Made by a program: the position numbers and the translations under genes. A stretch of DNA of 64,000 nt from Peptococcaceae bacterium (lineage in GTDB: Bacteria > Bacillota > Desulfotomaculia > Desulfotomaculales > Desulfocucumaceae): NCBI GenBank assembly GCA_023512435.1, contig JAILZP010000008.1:1-64000 (forward strand), written 5' to 3'. The notes beneath the pieces were generated by a model. That model did no database searches and was not told where the DNA came from. It saw only the letters and a list, made by a program, of their open reading frames with translations. Below, piece by piece: positions 33,718 to 43,945 of the stretch (positions are counted from its first letter, which is position 1; every line of letters begins with the position of its first letter).

Positions 33718-35217
33718 CTACTTGGCCAGCGGGGGCATAATGCCGTGATAGAAGATCCACGAGATGAAGAGGCCCACCCAGAGGATGAACCCGAACAGGC
33801 AGACCGCGTATACCACCACGATCCGCCCCATTCCCTCTGCCCACAGTTTGCGGACGTTGGTAACCAGTCCTATGGAGAAGAAGCACAGGGCGAAGAACAG
33901 GCTGCGCAGCACGTTGGCCTGGTCGGCTCCTGTCTTGGCCGGTTTGACGATGTCCGGGTTTGCCAGGCCCAGCAGGAACATGAACAACAGTGTGATCACG
34001 AAACCGATGACAAATTTGGGGAAGCGCTCCCATATTTCCACCGGTGACACCTTGTAGGCGCCGTTGCCGCCGGCGGTGGCGGAGGCGGCCTCAGCCCTCC
34101 TGCCGATGGGGTAGACGCTCCAGATGATGGCCAGGATGAAGGCCCACACTCCAATGAAGATGTCGATGAAGATCTTGGTGGTGGTGGTGACCATCAGAAC
34201 CCAGTCCTTGGCGTATTTTACCCCCGTGGCCGCCGCCGCCTTGGAGTATATGATCGCCTCGGTCAGGGCGCCGCTGGCGATGGCGCCGCCGTCGCTCTTG
34301 ACGGCCAGGCCCATCCATGCGCCGGCCACCATGGGCTCGGTATAAAGGAAGGACGCCGCCAGCCAGGGCAGGATGAGAAGCTCCACCGCCACGAAGACGA
34401 CGATGATGGCGGAGAGAACCACCGGTACGATGGGCCTTGACCGGATGGCCGCGCCGGTGGCGATGGCCGCGGAAACGCCGCAGATGGAGATGCCCGAGGC
34501 CAGGGGCGCCGACCATTCCGGCGTGAACTTGAACCACTTCCGGGACACGAAGTAAACCACCGGCCAGTAGATCAGGTAGGCCTCCACCACCGCGCAGAGC
34601 CCCCGCACGATGACGGTGCCGGCCAGGGCCGCCGCCTCGATGATCTTAATCCCCAGGGCCATACCCAGGATGACGATGCCTGTTTTGATGAACCATTCGG
34701 GCTTGGCCGCCTCTTCCAGGAATCTGGCAAGTCCGGTGAAGAAGTTTCCGATTATAAGACCCAGAATCAGGGCAAATACCAGACCCATTTCGCCCAGGCC
34801 GGCGGACCAGCCGATTTTGAAGGCCGCCCGCTTGTCCGGGGTGGCCGCGATATATGCATATTCACCGATGATGATGCAGACGTAGGTAAGCCAGAAGATG
34901 ACGGTGAACCCCGCCATGAAGCGCGGGATGTTGTACCGCATGGCCGCGGCGCCTATGGTGGTAATGGCCAGCATAAAAATGTAGGTCAGGAACAATGAGG
35001 TGAAACCGGACACCGTTTTGGCAAAAGTCTTGGAAACAGGCGCCAAGGCCTTGGAAATGTCAATCCAGGCGCTTGTTTTTACTACCCAGCCCAGAAGCTC
35101 CGATCCGAACAGCACCGGACCCAGGCCGAGAACGCAAACAAACAGGCCGAGCCAAACCGCCCACCAGTCTTCCAGCCTGAGCAGTTTGGAACCCCCGCCG
35201 CTTGCTTGTGAAGACAT
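33718..35217 (-). CDS. YeiH-like putative sulfate/anion exporter (UPF0324 family)
   Basis: This 499-residue membrane protein with 11-13 hydrophobic segments belongs to the Cons_hypoth698 (YeiH) family. The signatures TGIVILGMALGIKIIE, ISICGVSAAIATG and VKSDGGAIASGALTEA are visible. It is longer than the usual 330-350 residues, with an extra N-terminal block of helices and a cytoplasmic loop containing RRAEAASATAGGNG. Members are proposed to export sulfonates or sulfate, but this is poorly tested. ATG at 35217 follows GGGGGG; an in-frame extension to 35373 is rejected. Confidence 0.82.
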   Translation of the reverse strand: MSSQASGGGSKLLRLEDWWAVWLGLFVCVLGLGPVLFGSELLGWVVKTSAWIDISKALAPVSKTFAKTVSGFTSLFLTYIFMLAITTIGAAAMRYNIPRFMAGFTVIFWLTYVCIIIGEYAYIAATPDKRAAFKIGWSAGLGEMGLVFALILGLIIGNFFTGLARFLEEAAKPEWFIKTGIVILGMALGIKIIEAAALAGTVIVRGLCAVVEAYLIYWPVVYFVSRKWFKFTPEWSAPLASGISICGVSAAIATGAAIRSRPIVPVVLSAIIVVFVAVELLILPWLAASFLYTEPMVAGAWMGLAVKSDGGAIASGALTEAIIYSKAAAATGVKYAKDWVLMVTTTTKIFIDIFIGVWAFILAIIWSVYPIGRRAEAASATAGGNGAYKVSPVEIWERFPKFVIGFVITLLFMFLLGLANPDIVKPAKTGADQANVLRSLFFALCFFSIGLVTNVRKLWAEGMGRIVVVYAVCLFGFILWVGLFISWIFYHGIMPPLAK

Positions 35218-35685
35218 TGCTTTCCCCCCTGTCTTGTTTTTTTGTACGGAAAAACCGGTTATAAGGTCCTGTCCATCACCTCCCCGCCGGTCAACTGGTT
35301 GTTCTGCCGGCATCACCTCCCCCTGCCTGCGTAACAGGATTGTTATAATATATGTAAAATCAGTGCGCGGCATTTATATGTTTTGCCGGACGATATTCGA
35401 CAGCGGGCTGATATTTTCCTTCTTAAAACATTTTAAGCCGCCCCATACTGCCGGGGATCATACCGGCCTTGATTCCCGGAAAGCTGAGATTTACCGGCTT
35501 ACTTTCTATTTTATGCCGGAAGTTGTCAAATTTCAATATGAAAAATAATTAGCAAGCTTATAAAACTTGCCTTATTTGCTGCTAATTGCGGGTTTGCCGC
35601 ACCGATCCCGCTTTAATTCAACATCTCTGGCAATATCTCCAGCCGTTCGCGCTCCGGTCTTTTTACCGGGGGCGGGGGCACGCGG
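35218..35685. other. intergenic region, probable transporter leader
   Basis: No convincing gene lies in this stretch. It contains a TTATAATATATG A+T-rich element (35341-35355) suited to a promoter and a small stem GCAAG-N9-CTTGC (35552-35570) that may terminate the small minus-strand gene at 35686. Confidence 0.45.
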
Positions 35686-35814
35686 TCAGTTGCCGATGGT
35701 TTCATAATGTTTCGGGTCTTCCACATGGTGCCGGTGGTTTTTATATTCCATGTGCGCCGTGGCGAGAAGTATGGCCGCCAGCAGGGAAAAAACAACAACC
35801 TTCCAGAAGTCCAT
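35686..35814 (-). CDS. small membrane protein (42 residues)
   Basis: MDFWKVVVFSLLAAILLATA forms one transmembrane helix. It is followed by a His-rich polar tail (HMEYKNHRHHVEDPKHYE). ATG at 35814 follows GAGGTGGGCAGG. The His-rich tail could bind metal. No family is recognised and expression is not proven. Confidence 0.5.
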   Translation of the reverse strand: MDFWKVVVFSLLAAILLATAHMEYKNHRHHVEDPKHYETIGN

Positions 35815-35999
35815 CCTGCCCACCTCACTGTTCAACGGGTCAACCGGCGCGCGAGGGAACCGGGCCCATTGATCCGGTTGCATTACGCAACAATATTTTA
35901 TCAGAAAACTCCCGGCCGAAAACGGTGCAGGCCAAAAAAATTTCATGCCGGGCCTTTCCGGCGGACCACCGGACGAAGCCGGTCCGCCGGAGGCACCGT

Positions 36000-36218
36000 C
36001 TATACCTCCCGCAGGGGGATGTAAAGCAAGGAGTGACTGCCGCAGGCCGGGCAGGTGAACAGGTGAACGCAGCCTGTGGACTCGAAGGCGGCGTTGAAGT
36101 ACGGGCTGTATGGCCCGAAGTAATCGGCGGCTGGTCCCCCGTCCTCCATTTCTTCACCGCAGGGGCAGTCCGGACCCGTTGTAATCAGTCCGCTGCACGC
36201 GGGGCACATGGTGGCCAC
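36000..36218 (-). CDS. small double zinc-ribbon protein
   Basis: This product of about 72 residues has MCPACSG, CPCGEE and FTCPACGSHSLLYIPL, four Cys pairs giving a zinc-ribbon-like protein. GTG at 36218 lies nine bases after GGAGG; upstream in-frame starts lack spacing or a ribosome-binding site. It is divergent from adhE. The function is unknown. Confidence 0.5.
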   Translation of the reverse strand: MATMCPACSGLITTGPDCPCGEEMEDGGPAADYFGPYSPYFNAAFESTGCVHLFTCPACGSHSLLYIPLREV

Positions 36219-36272
36219 TGAAATCATCCTCCGGGAAGGACTTGACGGAATGCGTTCATAGCATTCCTCCCG

Positions 36273-36297
36273 GCCGGCGGGCGTATGCGCCGCCGGC
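36273..36297. promoter_or_regulatory. stable G+C hairpin upstream of adhE
   Basis: GCCGGCGG and CCGCCGGC pair around GCGTATGCG. It sits about 60 bp before the adhE start, in the divergent region. No Rex-type operator was seen. Confidence 0.35.
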
Positions 36298-36354
36298 ATA
36301 ACAACGGCCCGTCTGCGGAATAATGGGGATATGGAAAAGACGGGAGGTGGGGAC

Positions 36355-39027
36355 GTGTCCTCCGGAAAGGACGAACAACTTAATCCGGGCGGATTTTCAC
36401 AGATAGACCGGCTGGTTTCGTCGGCTCTCGGGGCGGCCGGGGAATTTTTGTCCTACGACCAGGAAGCGGTGGACCGGATTGTTCACGCCATGGCCCTGGC
36501 GGGGCTGGACAGGCACATGCCCCTGGCCAAAATGGCGGTGGAGGAGACCCGCCGGGGAGTGTACGAAGACAAGATCATCAAGAACATTTTCGCCGCCGAA
36601 TCAGTTTACCACAGCATCAAGTACAGGAAAACCGTGGGCATAATCGGGGAGAACGAGGAAGAGGACTACCTGGAGGTGGCCGAGCCGGTGGGGGTGGTGG
36701 CGGCGGTGGTCCCGGTGACCAACCCCACGTCCACCACAATTTTTAAGTCGCTGATCTGTATCAAAACCAGGAACCCGGTAATTTTCAGCTTTCATCCCGG
36801 GGCGGTGCGCTGCAGCGCCGAGGCGGCCCGGACAATGCTCGAGGCCGCACTTTCCGCCGGAGCCCCCCGGGGCTGCATTTCCTGGATCGAGAAACCTTCC
36901 ATAGAGGCCACCAATTACCTGATGAGGCACCCCGGGGTTTCCCTCATCGTGGCCACCGGGGGGGCGGGCCTGGTCAGGGCGGCGTACAGCGCCGGCAAGC
37001 CGGCCCTGGGCGTGGGTCCGGGGAATGTTCCCTGCTATATCGAAAAAACCGCCAACCTCAGGCGGGCCGTCACCGACCTGGTATTGAGCAAGACCTTCGA
37101 CAACGGGATGATTTGCGCCTCCGAGCAGTCGCTGATTGTGGACCGGGAGGTTGCCGGCGAGGTCACCGAGATAATGAAGGAGTTTGGGTGTTATTTTGTG
37201 GAACCGGGGGAAGCCGAGAAGCTGGGAAGGCTGTTTATCGGGGACGGCGGCGCCTGTTTCCTGAACCCGGAGGTGGTGGGGCGGTCCGCGCCGGACATTG
37301 CTTCCATGGCCGGATTTGAGGTGCCTTCCGGCACCAAAATACTGGTGGTTCCTTTATCCGGAGTGGGGCCGGATTACCCCCTTTCCATAGAAAAGCTGAG
37401 CCCGGTGCTTTCATTTTACACGGCGGAATCAACATCCGAGGGAATCAGCCTGTGTGAGAAGGTGATCGAGTTTGGGGGACTGGGTCACTCGGCGGTGATC
37501 CACTCCGAAGACGGGGAGGTGGTGGAAAAGTTCTCCCGGCGCATCAGGGCCGGCCGGATTATTGTCAATTCCCCAGCCACCCACGGGGCCATCGGCGACC
37601 TCTACAACGTCAATGTTCCATCCTTCACCCTCGGCTGCGGGTCAATGGGCAGCAACAGCACCACCTCCAATGTCAGCGTGGACAACCTGATCAACATCAA
37701 GAGGGTGGCCCGGAGGAGGGAAAAGATCCAGTGGTTCAGGGTTCCCGAGAGGATCTATTTCGAACACGGATCTATCAGCTATCTCAGCAAAATTCCCGGC
37801 ATACAGAGGGTCTTTATTGTTACGGACCCGGTCATACTGAAGCTGGGCATGGCGGAAAAGGCGATCTACCACCTCAACAAGCGTGAAAAACCGGTGGCGG
37901 TGGAGGTCTTCAGCCAGGTGGAGCCCGATCCCTCCCTGGATACCGTGAAAAGAGGCTGCCAGGCCATGAGGGAATTCAAGCCCGACGCCATCATCGCCCT
38001 GGGCGGGGGATCGCCCATTGACGCCGCCAAGGCCATGTGGCTTTTTCACGAGCATCCGGAGGCGGAGTTTGAATTTTTGAGGCTCAAGTTCCTGGACATC
38101 AGGAAAAGGACGTACAAGTTCCCGAAGCTGGGGCGAAAAACAATCTTTGTGGCCATTCCCACCACCAGCGGGACCGGTTCGGAGGTGACCGCCTTTGCGG
38201 TGATCAGCGACAAGGGCAAGCACGTCAAGTACCCCCTGGCCGACTACGAGCTTACCCCGGACGTGGCCATCATCGATCCCGACCTGGCCGCAAGCATGCC
38301 CCCCCGGGTGGCGGCTGACACCGGCATGGACGTGCTTACCCACGCCCTGGAGGCCTATGTTTCGGTTATGGCCTCGGATTACACCGACGCCCTGGCCCTG
38401 AAGGCCGCGGAACTGGTGTTCAGATACCTGATCCGGTCGTACCGCAATCCGGGGGACAGGGAGGCCCGGGAAAAGATGCACTATGCCTCCTGCATCGCCG
38501 GAATGGCCTTCACCAACGCCTTTCTGGGCGTATGCCACAGCCTGGCCCACAAGCTGGGGGCGGAGTTCGGGGTTTCCCACGGGCGGGCCAACGCCGTCCT
38601 GCTTCCCTACGTGATTGCGTACAACGCCAGCCCGCCCGCCAAGTTCGCCTCATTTCCCCAGTACGAGTATTTCAAGGCTCCCGAAAAATACCGGGACGCA
38701 GCCTCGTATCTCGGGTTTGAGGCTTCCACCCCGAAACAGGGGGTGATATCTCTGATCAGGGCGGTCAGAAAGCTGGCGGCTGAACTGGATATGCCTCCGA
38801 ACCTGGCCGGGCTGGGCGTCAGCGCGGACAAATTCTCCGGGATGGTGCCGTACATGGCCGAGGAGGCCTTTGACGACCAGGTCACCGGGACCAATCCCAG
38901 GAGCCCGCTGATTTCCGAAATGGCCGATCTCTACCGCCTTGCGTACGGACCTCCCCTGAGCGGGGGCACCGGGGAAAACCTGGTGGACCCGGACTTACTC
39001 TCCGCTCTATGTTGCATAACAAAATAA
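36355..39027 (+). CDS. adhE: bifunctional aldehyde-alcohol dehydrogenase
   Basis: This 890-residue fused enzyme reduces acyl-CoA to aldehyde and then to alcohol (or the reverse) with NADH. The N-terminal CoA-acylating aldehyde dehydrogenase has its catalytic Cys254 in NGMICASEQ. The C-terminal iron-dependent alcohol dehydrogenase (about 465-880) has [25 protein letters not shown] and the metal-binding THALEAY and [12 protein letters not shown] at 36355 follows GGGAGGTGGGG; an ATG at 36331 adds eight residues and is less well placed. The gene stands alone and ends at a terminator. It would allow disposal of reducing equivalents as ethanol or a longer alcohol. Confidence 0.94.
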   Translation: MSSGKDEQLNPGGFSQIDRLVSSALGAAGEFLSYDQEAVDRIVHAMALAGLDRHMPLAKMAVEETRRGVYEDKIIKNIFAAESVYHSIKYRKTVGIIGENEEEDYLEVAEPVGVVAAVVPVTNPTSTTIFKSLICIKTRNPVIFSFHPGAVRCSAEAARTMLEAALSAGAPRGCISWIEKPSIEATNYLMRHPGVSLIVATGGAGLVRAAYSAGKPALGVGPGNVPCYIEKTANLRRAVTDLVLSKTFDNGMICASEQSLIVDREVAGEVTEIMKEFGCYFVEPGEAEKLGRLFIGDGGACFLNPEVVGRSAPDIASMAGFEVPSGTKILVVPLSGVGPDYPLSIEKLSPVLSFYTAESTSEGISLCEKVIEFGGLGHSAVIHSEDGEVVEKFSRRIRAGRIIVNSPATHGAIGDLYNVNVPSFTLGCGSMGSNSTTSNVSVDNLINIKRVARRREKIQWFRVPERIYFEHGSISYLSKIPGIQRVFIVTDPVILKLGMAEKAIYHLNKREKPVAVEVFSQVEPDPSLDTVKRGCQAMREFKPDAIIALGGGSPIDAAKAMWLFHEHPEAEFEFLRLKFLDIRKRTYKFPKLGRKTIFVAIPTTSGTGSEVTAFAVISDKGKHVKYPLADYELTPDVAIIDPDLAASMPPRVAADTGMDVLTHALEAYVSVMASDYTDALALKAAELVFRYLIRSYRNPGDREAREKMHYASCIAGMAFTNAFLGVCHSLAHKLGAEFGVSHGRANAVLLPYVIAYNASPPAKFASFPQYEYFKAPEKYRDAASYLGFEASTPKQGVISLIRAVRKLAAELDMPPNLAGLGVSADKFSGMVPYMAEEAFDDQVTGTNPRSPLISEMADLYRLAYGPPLSGGTGENLVDPDLLSALCCITK

Positions 39028-39053
39028 ATCCCCTGATCAAGGGGATTTTTGTT
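39026..39053 (+). terminator. intrinsic terminator of adhE
   Basis: AATCCCCTGATCAAGGGGATT forms a stem with the core CCCCTGATCAAGGGG, followed by TTTTGTT. Confidence 0.85.
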
Positions 39054-39091
39054 GTCCGACCTTTGACTTCCGTGTACCCGGTTCCGGTTCT

Positions 39092-39628
39092 TTATTGTTC
39101 CATTTGCCTGGCCAGAAACCCGGCGGCGGTTTCCGCCAGTTTTGCTTCCAAATTGGTCATCTGGACTTTTTCCCTGGATGCTATGATTACCGTTCCGATG
39201 GAGGTTCCTTCGGAGATGATGGGGGCAATGACAGCGTTCTCAAAGGTGGATCTCTGGTCTTCGGTTATTGCCACCGGAGCGGAGAAAACCTCGGCCTTTT
39301 TGTTTTCCATTACCTCTTCCACGGCGCTGCTGACGGTCTGGTTCATCAGATCCTTGACGTTTTTGCCCGCCACCGCCACCACGCTGTCCTTGTCGGTAAT
39401 AATCGCCGCGTGACCCAGGGCTTCGTTGAGAGATTCGGCGTATTCCTGGGCGAACTGCCCCAGTTCGTTGATCGGGGAGTATTTCTTCAGCATTATCTGT
39501 CCGGCCCTGTCGACATATATCTCCAGCGGGTCCCCGTTGCGTATCTTCAAGGTCCTGCGAAGTTCTTTAGGAATGACCACCCTGCCCAGGTCATCTATTC
39601 TCCGTACGATACCGGTCGCCTTGGCCAA
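39092..39628 (-). CDS. spoVT: stage V sporulation protein T
   Basis: This 178-residue regulator of forespore gene expression has an N-terminal AbrB-type swapped-hairpin DNA-binding domain (ATGIVRRIDDLGRVVIPKELRRTL, in the first 50 residues) and a C-terminal GAF-like domain (about 55-178). The length matches Bacillus SpoVT. It indicates that the organism forms endospores. The ATG start at 39628 follows AAGGAGGTG. It is convergent with adhE and divergent from the coiled-coil operon, with a perfect palindrome between. Confidence 0.93.
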   Translation of the reverse strand: MAKATGIVRRIDDLGRVVIPKELRRTLKIRNGDPLEIYVDRAGQIMLKKYSPINELGQFAQEYAESLNEALGHAAIITDKDSVVAVAGKNVKDLMNQTVSSAVEEVMENKKAEVFSAPVAITEDQRSTFENAVIAPIISEGTSIGTVIIASREKVQMTNLEAKLAETAAGFLARQMEQ

Positions 39629-39815
39629 CGAGTTTCACCTCCTTGTTGTTGGTTAAACTTATCGTTCCTTTTTTTTAAAAAAATATGCCATAGAAGGTAT
39701 AAGCAGAATAAGTAAAATATCCCAGGGACAAGGCGTCCGGGCAGCGGGCAGGCGCAACGGCCCGCCTCAACCCGGAACCGCATTTTACCCGCACCGGACC
39801 TCCATCCCGGGCATC

Positions 39816-39832
39816 TTACCATATTATGGTAA
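39816..39832. promoter_or_regulatory. 17-bp perfect palindrome between spoVT and the coiled-coil operon
   Basis: TTACCATATTATGGTAA is perfectly self-complementary about a central T. It lies in a divergent intergenic region of 307 bases that otherwise contains no gene, and is a candidate operator. Confidence 0.5.
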
Positions 39833-39935
39833 TTGTTTAAATATAGTCGAGAATGCAGGAATATATCATTAATATATCGAAAAAGAAAACTTTATTTAAT
39901 CTCCAAAGCCCGGCAGGTAAAAGGAGGGACGGCGC

Positions 39936-40421
39936 GTGACCGGCAGGTTCGGAAGATCCCTTTTCGGTTTTAATCCCGGCCAGGTCATAAATGAGATCCA
40001 GCGTATCGAGGGTGAACATCAGCAAAGGATCAGCGCCCTGCAGGCGGAAATAGAGGCCGCCAGGGCGGAGTTGGCAAAGCTGGAGGAAAAGTCCTCGGAA
40101 CTGCAAAAAAAATTGAACGAGTACGCTGAACGTGAGCACATGATCGCGGAGGTTTTGCTCAAGGCCCAGAAAAACGCCCGGAGAATGGAAGACGAGGCCA
40201 GGGAGAGGGCCCGCACGATGCTTCAGAAATCCGAGGAGGAGTTAAAGGTAAAGCTTCATGAGCTGGAATTGTTAAAGGCCAAGGTTGAACGTTTCAGGGA
40301 GGAATTCAGGGGAATGCTGGACGAGTACAGGCTTTCCCTCGAAACAATGAAAGTGCCGTCCGGGGAAGCGCCTTTTGCGCCGACACTGGTTGTGGTGGAA
40401 AAAAGCAGGGAACGTTCGTGA
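39936..40421 (+). CDS. DivIVA-like coiled-coil protein
   Basis: This 161-residue protein has an N-terminal 20-residue segment (RFGRSLFGFNPGQVINEIQRI) resembling the membrane-targeting start of DivIVA-type proteins, then an uninterrupted coiled coil to about residue 140. GTG at 39936 follows AAAGGAGGG. It precedes a large protein that itself begins with a similar coiled coil, so the two may assemble. A role in cell-envelope organisation is inferred only from similarity of layout. Confidence 0.65.
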   Translation: MTGRFGRSLFGFNPGQVINEIQRIEGEHQQRISALQAEIEAARAELAKLEEKSSELQKKLNEYAEREHMIAEVLLKAQKNARRMEDEARERARTMLQKSEEELKVKLHELELLKAKVERFREEFRGMLDEYRLSLETMKVPSGEAPFAPTLVVVEKSRERS

Positions 40422-40465
40422 AGTGATGATTTTTCCTAAAGGGGAAGATCGCCATTAACAGGGAT

Positions 40466-43400
40466 GTGCAAGAGGATAACGAAATTGTCCGGATCGCGCA
40501 ACTTGAGGAAGAGCTGCAGAAATTATTGCGTTTAAAGGAGCTGAAGGACCGGGAAGTCAAGGAACTGGCCCTTAAGGTCGAAATTAAAAAAAACGATCTC
40601 GAAAATGCCGAACTGGCACTGGAGGAAAGCATAAGAATAGCCGGGGACACCGAAAACAACGCCCGGCTGGAGGCCCGGCGCCTGCTGGCGGAGGCCGAGG
40701 CCGTCGCGGCCGCCAGGAATGCCCAGGCGCGCAATATCGAGAAGGAAATGGCCGATCTGATCGGCGAGTTGAATTATTACAACCAATTACTAAACACCGG
40801 CAATGCCGGCAAGGAGAAGAAGGTTCAACCTTCTCCGCCCGGTGACAGTAATATACACGATGTGCACGTCAAGGTTAAAGACCTGAAGCTAAGCTATTCC
40901 TCCATATACACCATAAAGCTGGTTTCTTTTATCAATGCCCGGCACTTCGTATCGTTCGGGAATAAGCCGGGCCCAATTCACGCCCATTCCTGGCAAATAC
41001 AGATAGAGGTCAGGGTTCCCGCCGAAAGTACGGAACTGGTGGCCTTTGCCAAAATTTTTGAGGCCGTGAAGTCCGTTCTGGAGCCCTTCGAGGATGTCAT
41101 ATTGAATTATGTCCATCCTTTCAACAAGATACAGCCAACCACCGAGAATATCGCCCTGTACCTTTTCAACCGGCTGGAAGACGCCTTGCAGCCGATGGGC
41201 CTCAGTCTTGGAAAAATTGTCGCCTGGGAAACGCCCACCAGGGGAATCATGGTGGAGAGCCGCTATCCGGGAATAGATGCCTTAATCGAGAAGGGAGGAC
41301 ATGGGGAAGAAGTTTTTCCTCCTGTGAAGGAAGTTGCGGCTGCGGAAGACAGTCAAAAGGACCAATATGAATTCGACGGGGAACCCGTATCCGGCCGGGG
41401 CGAAGCGCCGGCCCGTACTTTGCCCGAAAAAGAGGCGGGGGCGGCCGGGCCGCGCGGTTACTCATTCAGCCGTTACGCCGTTTCCTTTGCCGTAATCGCC
41501 GTTATCGCGTTCATTTCATATTACTCTGTTATGTTCCCGCCCGCGGAGAGGCATTACCCCTGGGGGTCGGATGCCTGGGGCCACCTGTTCAAGGCCGAGT
41601 ACCTGTACAACGAAATTTTAAAAGGCAATTACTACCCCCAGTTCACCGAATACTGGTACAACGGCAGCCAGCCCTTCCGGTACTGGCCGCCCCTGCCGTA
41701 TTACGTGCTGGCCCTGCTGCGGGCCTTCACCGGCGATATTTTCATCGCCGGAAACTACTTTGTCGTACTTTGCGCATTTTTCGGGGGGCTGTCATGGCTT
41801 TTCCTGGCCGGGCGGATGGGGCTGTGGCCCGCCACCCTGGCCGGAGCCGTCTGGGTGGTCTGGCAGGACAACGTCCGGGTGGCCTTTGCCGAGGGTAACC
41901 TGCCCCGGGTGCTGGCCACGGCCCTGCTGCCCCTGATTTTCGTCTCGTTCCTGAATATCCTGGAAAAAAGAAAGTCCATTGCTGCTGTCTTTTTCAGCGT
42001 CGCCCTGATTCACCTGGCGGTCGTCTGCCATGCCATGGTAGCCGCGGCCTATTTCATTTGCATGTGGTGGTTCGCCTTTTTTCTCTGGTGTTTTCGCGGC
42101 TGCGGGTTTAAGGATGTGGTCAGGGGAGTGCTGGTGCTGGCCGGCGGAATCGCCACCGCCTCATGGTGGCTTTTGCCCGGTTTGACCGGGGGGATTGCCC
42201 AGTCAGATCCGGAAGCGGTGAAGGCCTTCATACAGTTTGTTCCGGCTGCGGTTTCCTTCGACCCGCTTTACCGTTTCGCAAACCGGGAGACATTTTACTG
42301 GGGCGCCGGCATCCTTATTGCGCTGGCGGCCACCTTTTTGAAATTCAGGTCGAAGCCGCCCTGGGCCAAAAGCCTGGCTGTCTGCGGCATTTTTCTGATA
42401 TTGATTACTTTCCCGGCCATGCGTCTTTTTTACGCAACCCTCCCCCTGAGCCACCTGATCTGGCCGCTGCGTTTCACCAGTTTTGCCGCTTTGGCCGTTT
42501 TGGCCCCGGCCCTTACCTTCAACCCGCCTGACATGCGGCGGGGCCTTTTAAAATCCAGGTATGCCGCCTGCTTGCTGATAGCCGGGATATTTGGGGTTCT
42601 TTTTACAGACAGCATCGTTTCGTTGCGGCTGCTGGCCCATACCGGGGAAAAGTCCTTCAAATTGATTCAGGCCTCGGAGGCTTTGAAAAGCAAGCCGGGG
42701 TGGCGGGTGGCCACCATCGACCTGAGCCGGCTGGGATCGGCCCCTTCTTTTTTATTGTCGTACATGGCCGGACTGGAGCAGGTTTTCGGCTGGGCCTGGC
42801 AGGGGGCGGTCACATCCGCCAACATTATACTGATCAATACCGGCCTTGAAACGCAGTACTACCCGTTCCTGTTCCGGTCCTGCATTTACCTCGGAGCGAC
42901 GGACCTGCTGGTGAAAGACGACGTGGTTGAAAACCCGGAGGCCTTCGGCAACGCCGCCGCCGGGGCCGGTTACCGGCGCTTGTACGAAGCCGGCGGGATC
43001 AGCATCTGGCACGGCTTTGACCAGCCGTACCTGGTTGAGAAAAGTTACAGGGGCCTGGCGGTGGGGAAGTTCGCCGGCATTTTGGCCCTGCAGTTCCCGG
43101 AACTGGAGATGGCCGCCTCCAGGTACATTGACGATTACCCCCTGGAGTACTATAAAAAATACCCGGTGGTGATCTTTACCGGGGCTGAGTACCGGTCCAA
43201 GACAAAAGCCGAGGAAATAGCGGCCGGCTATGCCGCTTCCGGGGGGCGGGTCATCGTTGATCTGGCCGGCATGCCCCAAAGCGTTTTGTCGAGACGGCCG
43301 GAGTTTCTGGGAGTCGGCGGCGAGGCGGTTATGCTGAGAGGGCCGCTTTCCGTTTACGGCCGGGGCAGAAATATCCCGCTGCAGCCGTTTTCGGACAAAA

Positions 43401-43945
43401 TACCGGTCTGGAATGCGTACGTACCCCTTTTGCTGGACGAAGTGGAGCTGGAGTTCACCTATTACGGGAACCAGGCCCCGGTTTTCGGTTACAAAAAGGT
43501 GGCGGGGGCGAAGGTGGGCTTTTTGGGCGGCAACATCGTCTATCACGCCTTTCTCACCGGCGACCGGGCTGCCCTGAACCTGATGGCCGATATCCTGGGC
43601 CTGAGAACAGACTACACGGCGGGGCGGATCATACCGCTGACCCATTACCGTGCCAATGAACGGGGTTATGTGATGGGCTGCCGGGCCGAACGCGACATTG
43701 AGGTTATCGTGCCGGTGGCGGCCATGGACGGGATAAAGGTGGAACTGGACGGGGCGCCCGTGTCCGTTGGCCGGTTTGAGAATCTGCTGCTGCTTAACCT
43801 TCCAGCCGGCAGCCACGAGATTGTTATAACCCTGGAAAAGACGCCGGTTTATTTGTGGGGGATGATTATATCCGCAGTTTCGGCGGCTTTAATCCTGGCC
43901 GCCGTGCTGATTCCCCCAAGGAGAACGGATGGTGGCCAGTCATGA
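40466..43945 (+). CDS. coiled coil + pterin-synthase-related + multi-spanning membrane fusion protein (XrtG-associated)
   Basis: This 1159-residue fusion begins with a coiled coil (1-105). A 6-pyruvoyl-tetrahydropterin-synthase/QueD-like domain (about 125-275) keeps three zinc-binding histidines, His160, His172 and His174, but lacks the usual catalytic Cys before HxH. A linker leads to a large membrane part (about 340-760, around 11 helices) of the 'PTPS-related' glycosyltransferase-like type, an extracellular domain and a last transmembrane helix. It starts an overlapping cassette with an exosortase and a processive glycosyltransferase, matching the described XrtG-associated gene set. The start codon at 40466 is not ATG and the ribosome-binding site is weak, so the N-terminus is uncertain. 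It probably handles a polyprenyl-linked sugar at the membrane surface. Confidence 0.8.
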   Translation: MQEDNEIVRIAQLEEELQKLLRLKELKDREVKELALKVEIKKNDLENAELALEESIRIAGDTENNARLEARRLLAEAEAVAAARNAQARNIEKEMADLIGELNYYNQLLNTGNAGKEKKVQPSPPGDSNIHDVHVKVKDLKLSYSSIYTIKLVSFINARHFVSFGNKPGPIHAHSWQIQIEVRVPAESTELVAFAKIFEAVKSVLEPFEDVILNYVHPFNKIQPTTENIALYLFNRLEDALQPMGLSLGKIVAWETPTRGIMVESRYPGIDALIEKGGHGEEVFPPVKEVAAAEDSQKDQYEFDGEPVSGRGEAPARTLPEKEAGAAGPRGYSFSRYAVSFAVIAVIAFISYYSVMFPPAERHYPWGSDAWGHLFKAEYLYNEILKGNYYPQFTEYWYNGSQPFRYWPPLPYYVLALLRAFTGDIFIAGNYFVVLCAFFGGLSWLFLAGRMGLWPATLAGAVWVVWQDNVRVAFAEGNLPRVLATALLPLIFVSFLNILEKRKSIAAVFFSVALIHLAVVCHAMVAAAYFICMWWFAFFLWCFRGCGFKDVVRGVLVLAGGIATASWWLLPGLTGGIAQSDPEAVKAFIQFVPAAVSFDPLYRFANRETFYWGAGILIALAATFLKFRSKPPWAKSLAVCGIFLILITFPAMRLFYATLPLSHLIWPLRFTSFAALAVLAPALTFNPPDMRRGLLKSRYAACLLIAGIFGVLFTDSIVSLRLLAHTGEKSFKLIQASEALKSKPGWRVATIDLSRLGSAPSFLLSYMAGLEQVFGWAWQGAVTSANIILINTGLETQYYPFLFRSCIYLGATDLLVKDDVVENPEAFGNAAAGAGYRRLYEAGGISIWHGFDQPYLVEKSYRGLAVGKFAGILALQFPELEMAASRYIDDYPLEYYKKYPVVIFTGAEYRSKTKAEEIAAGYAASGGRVIVDLAGMPQSVLSRRPEFLGVGGEAVMLRGPLSVYGRGRNIPLQPFSDKIPVWNAYVPLLLDEVELEFTYYGNQAPVFGYKKVAGAKVGFLGGNIVYHAFLTGDRAALNLMADILGLRTDYTAGRIIPLTHYRANERGYVMGCRAERDIEVIVPVAAMDGIKVELDGAPVSVGRFENLLLLNLPAGSHEIVITLEKTPVYLWGMIISAVSAALILAAVLIPPRRTDGGQS

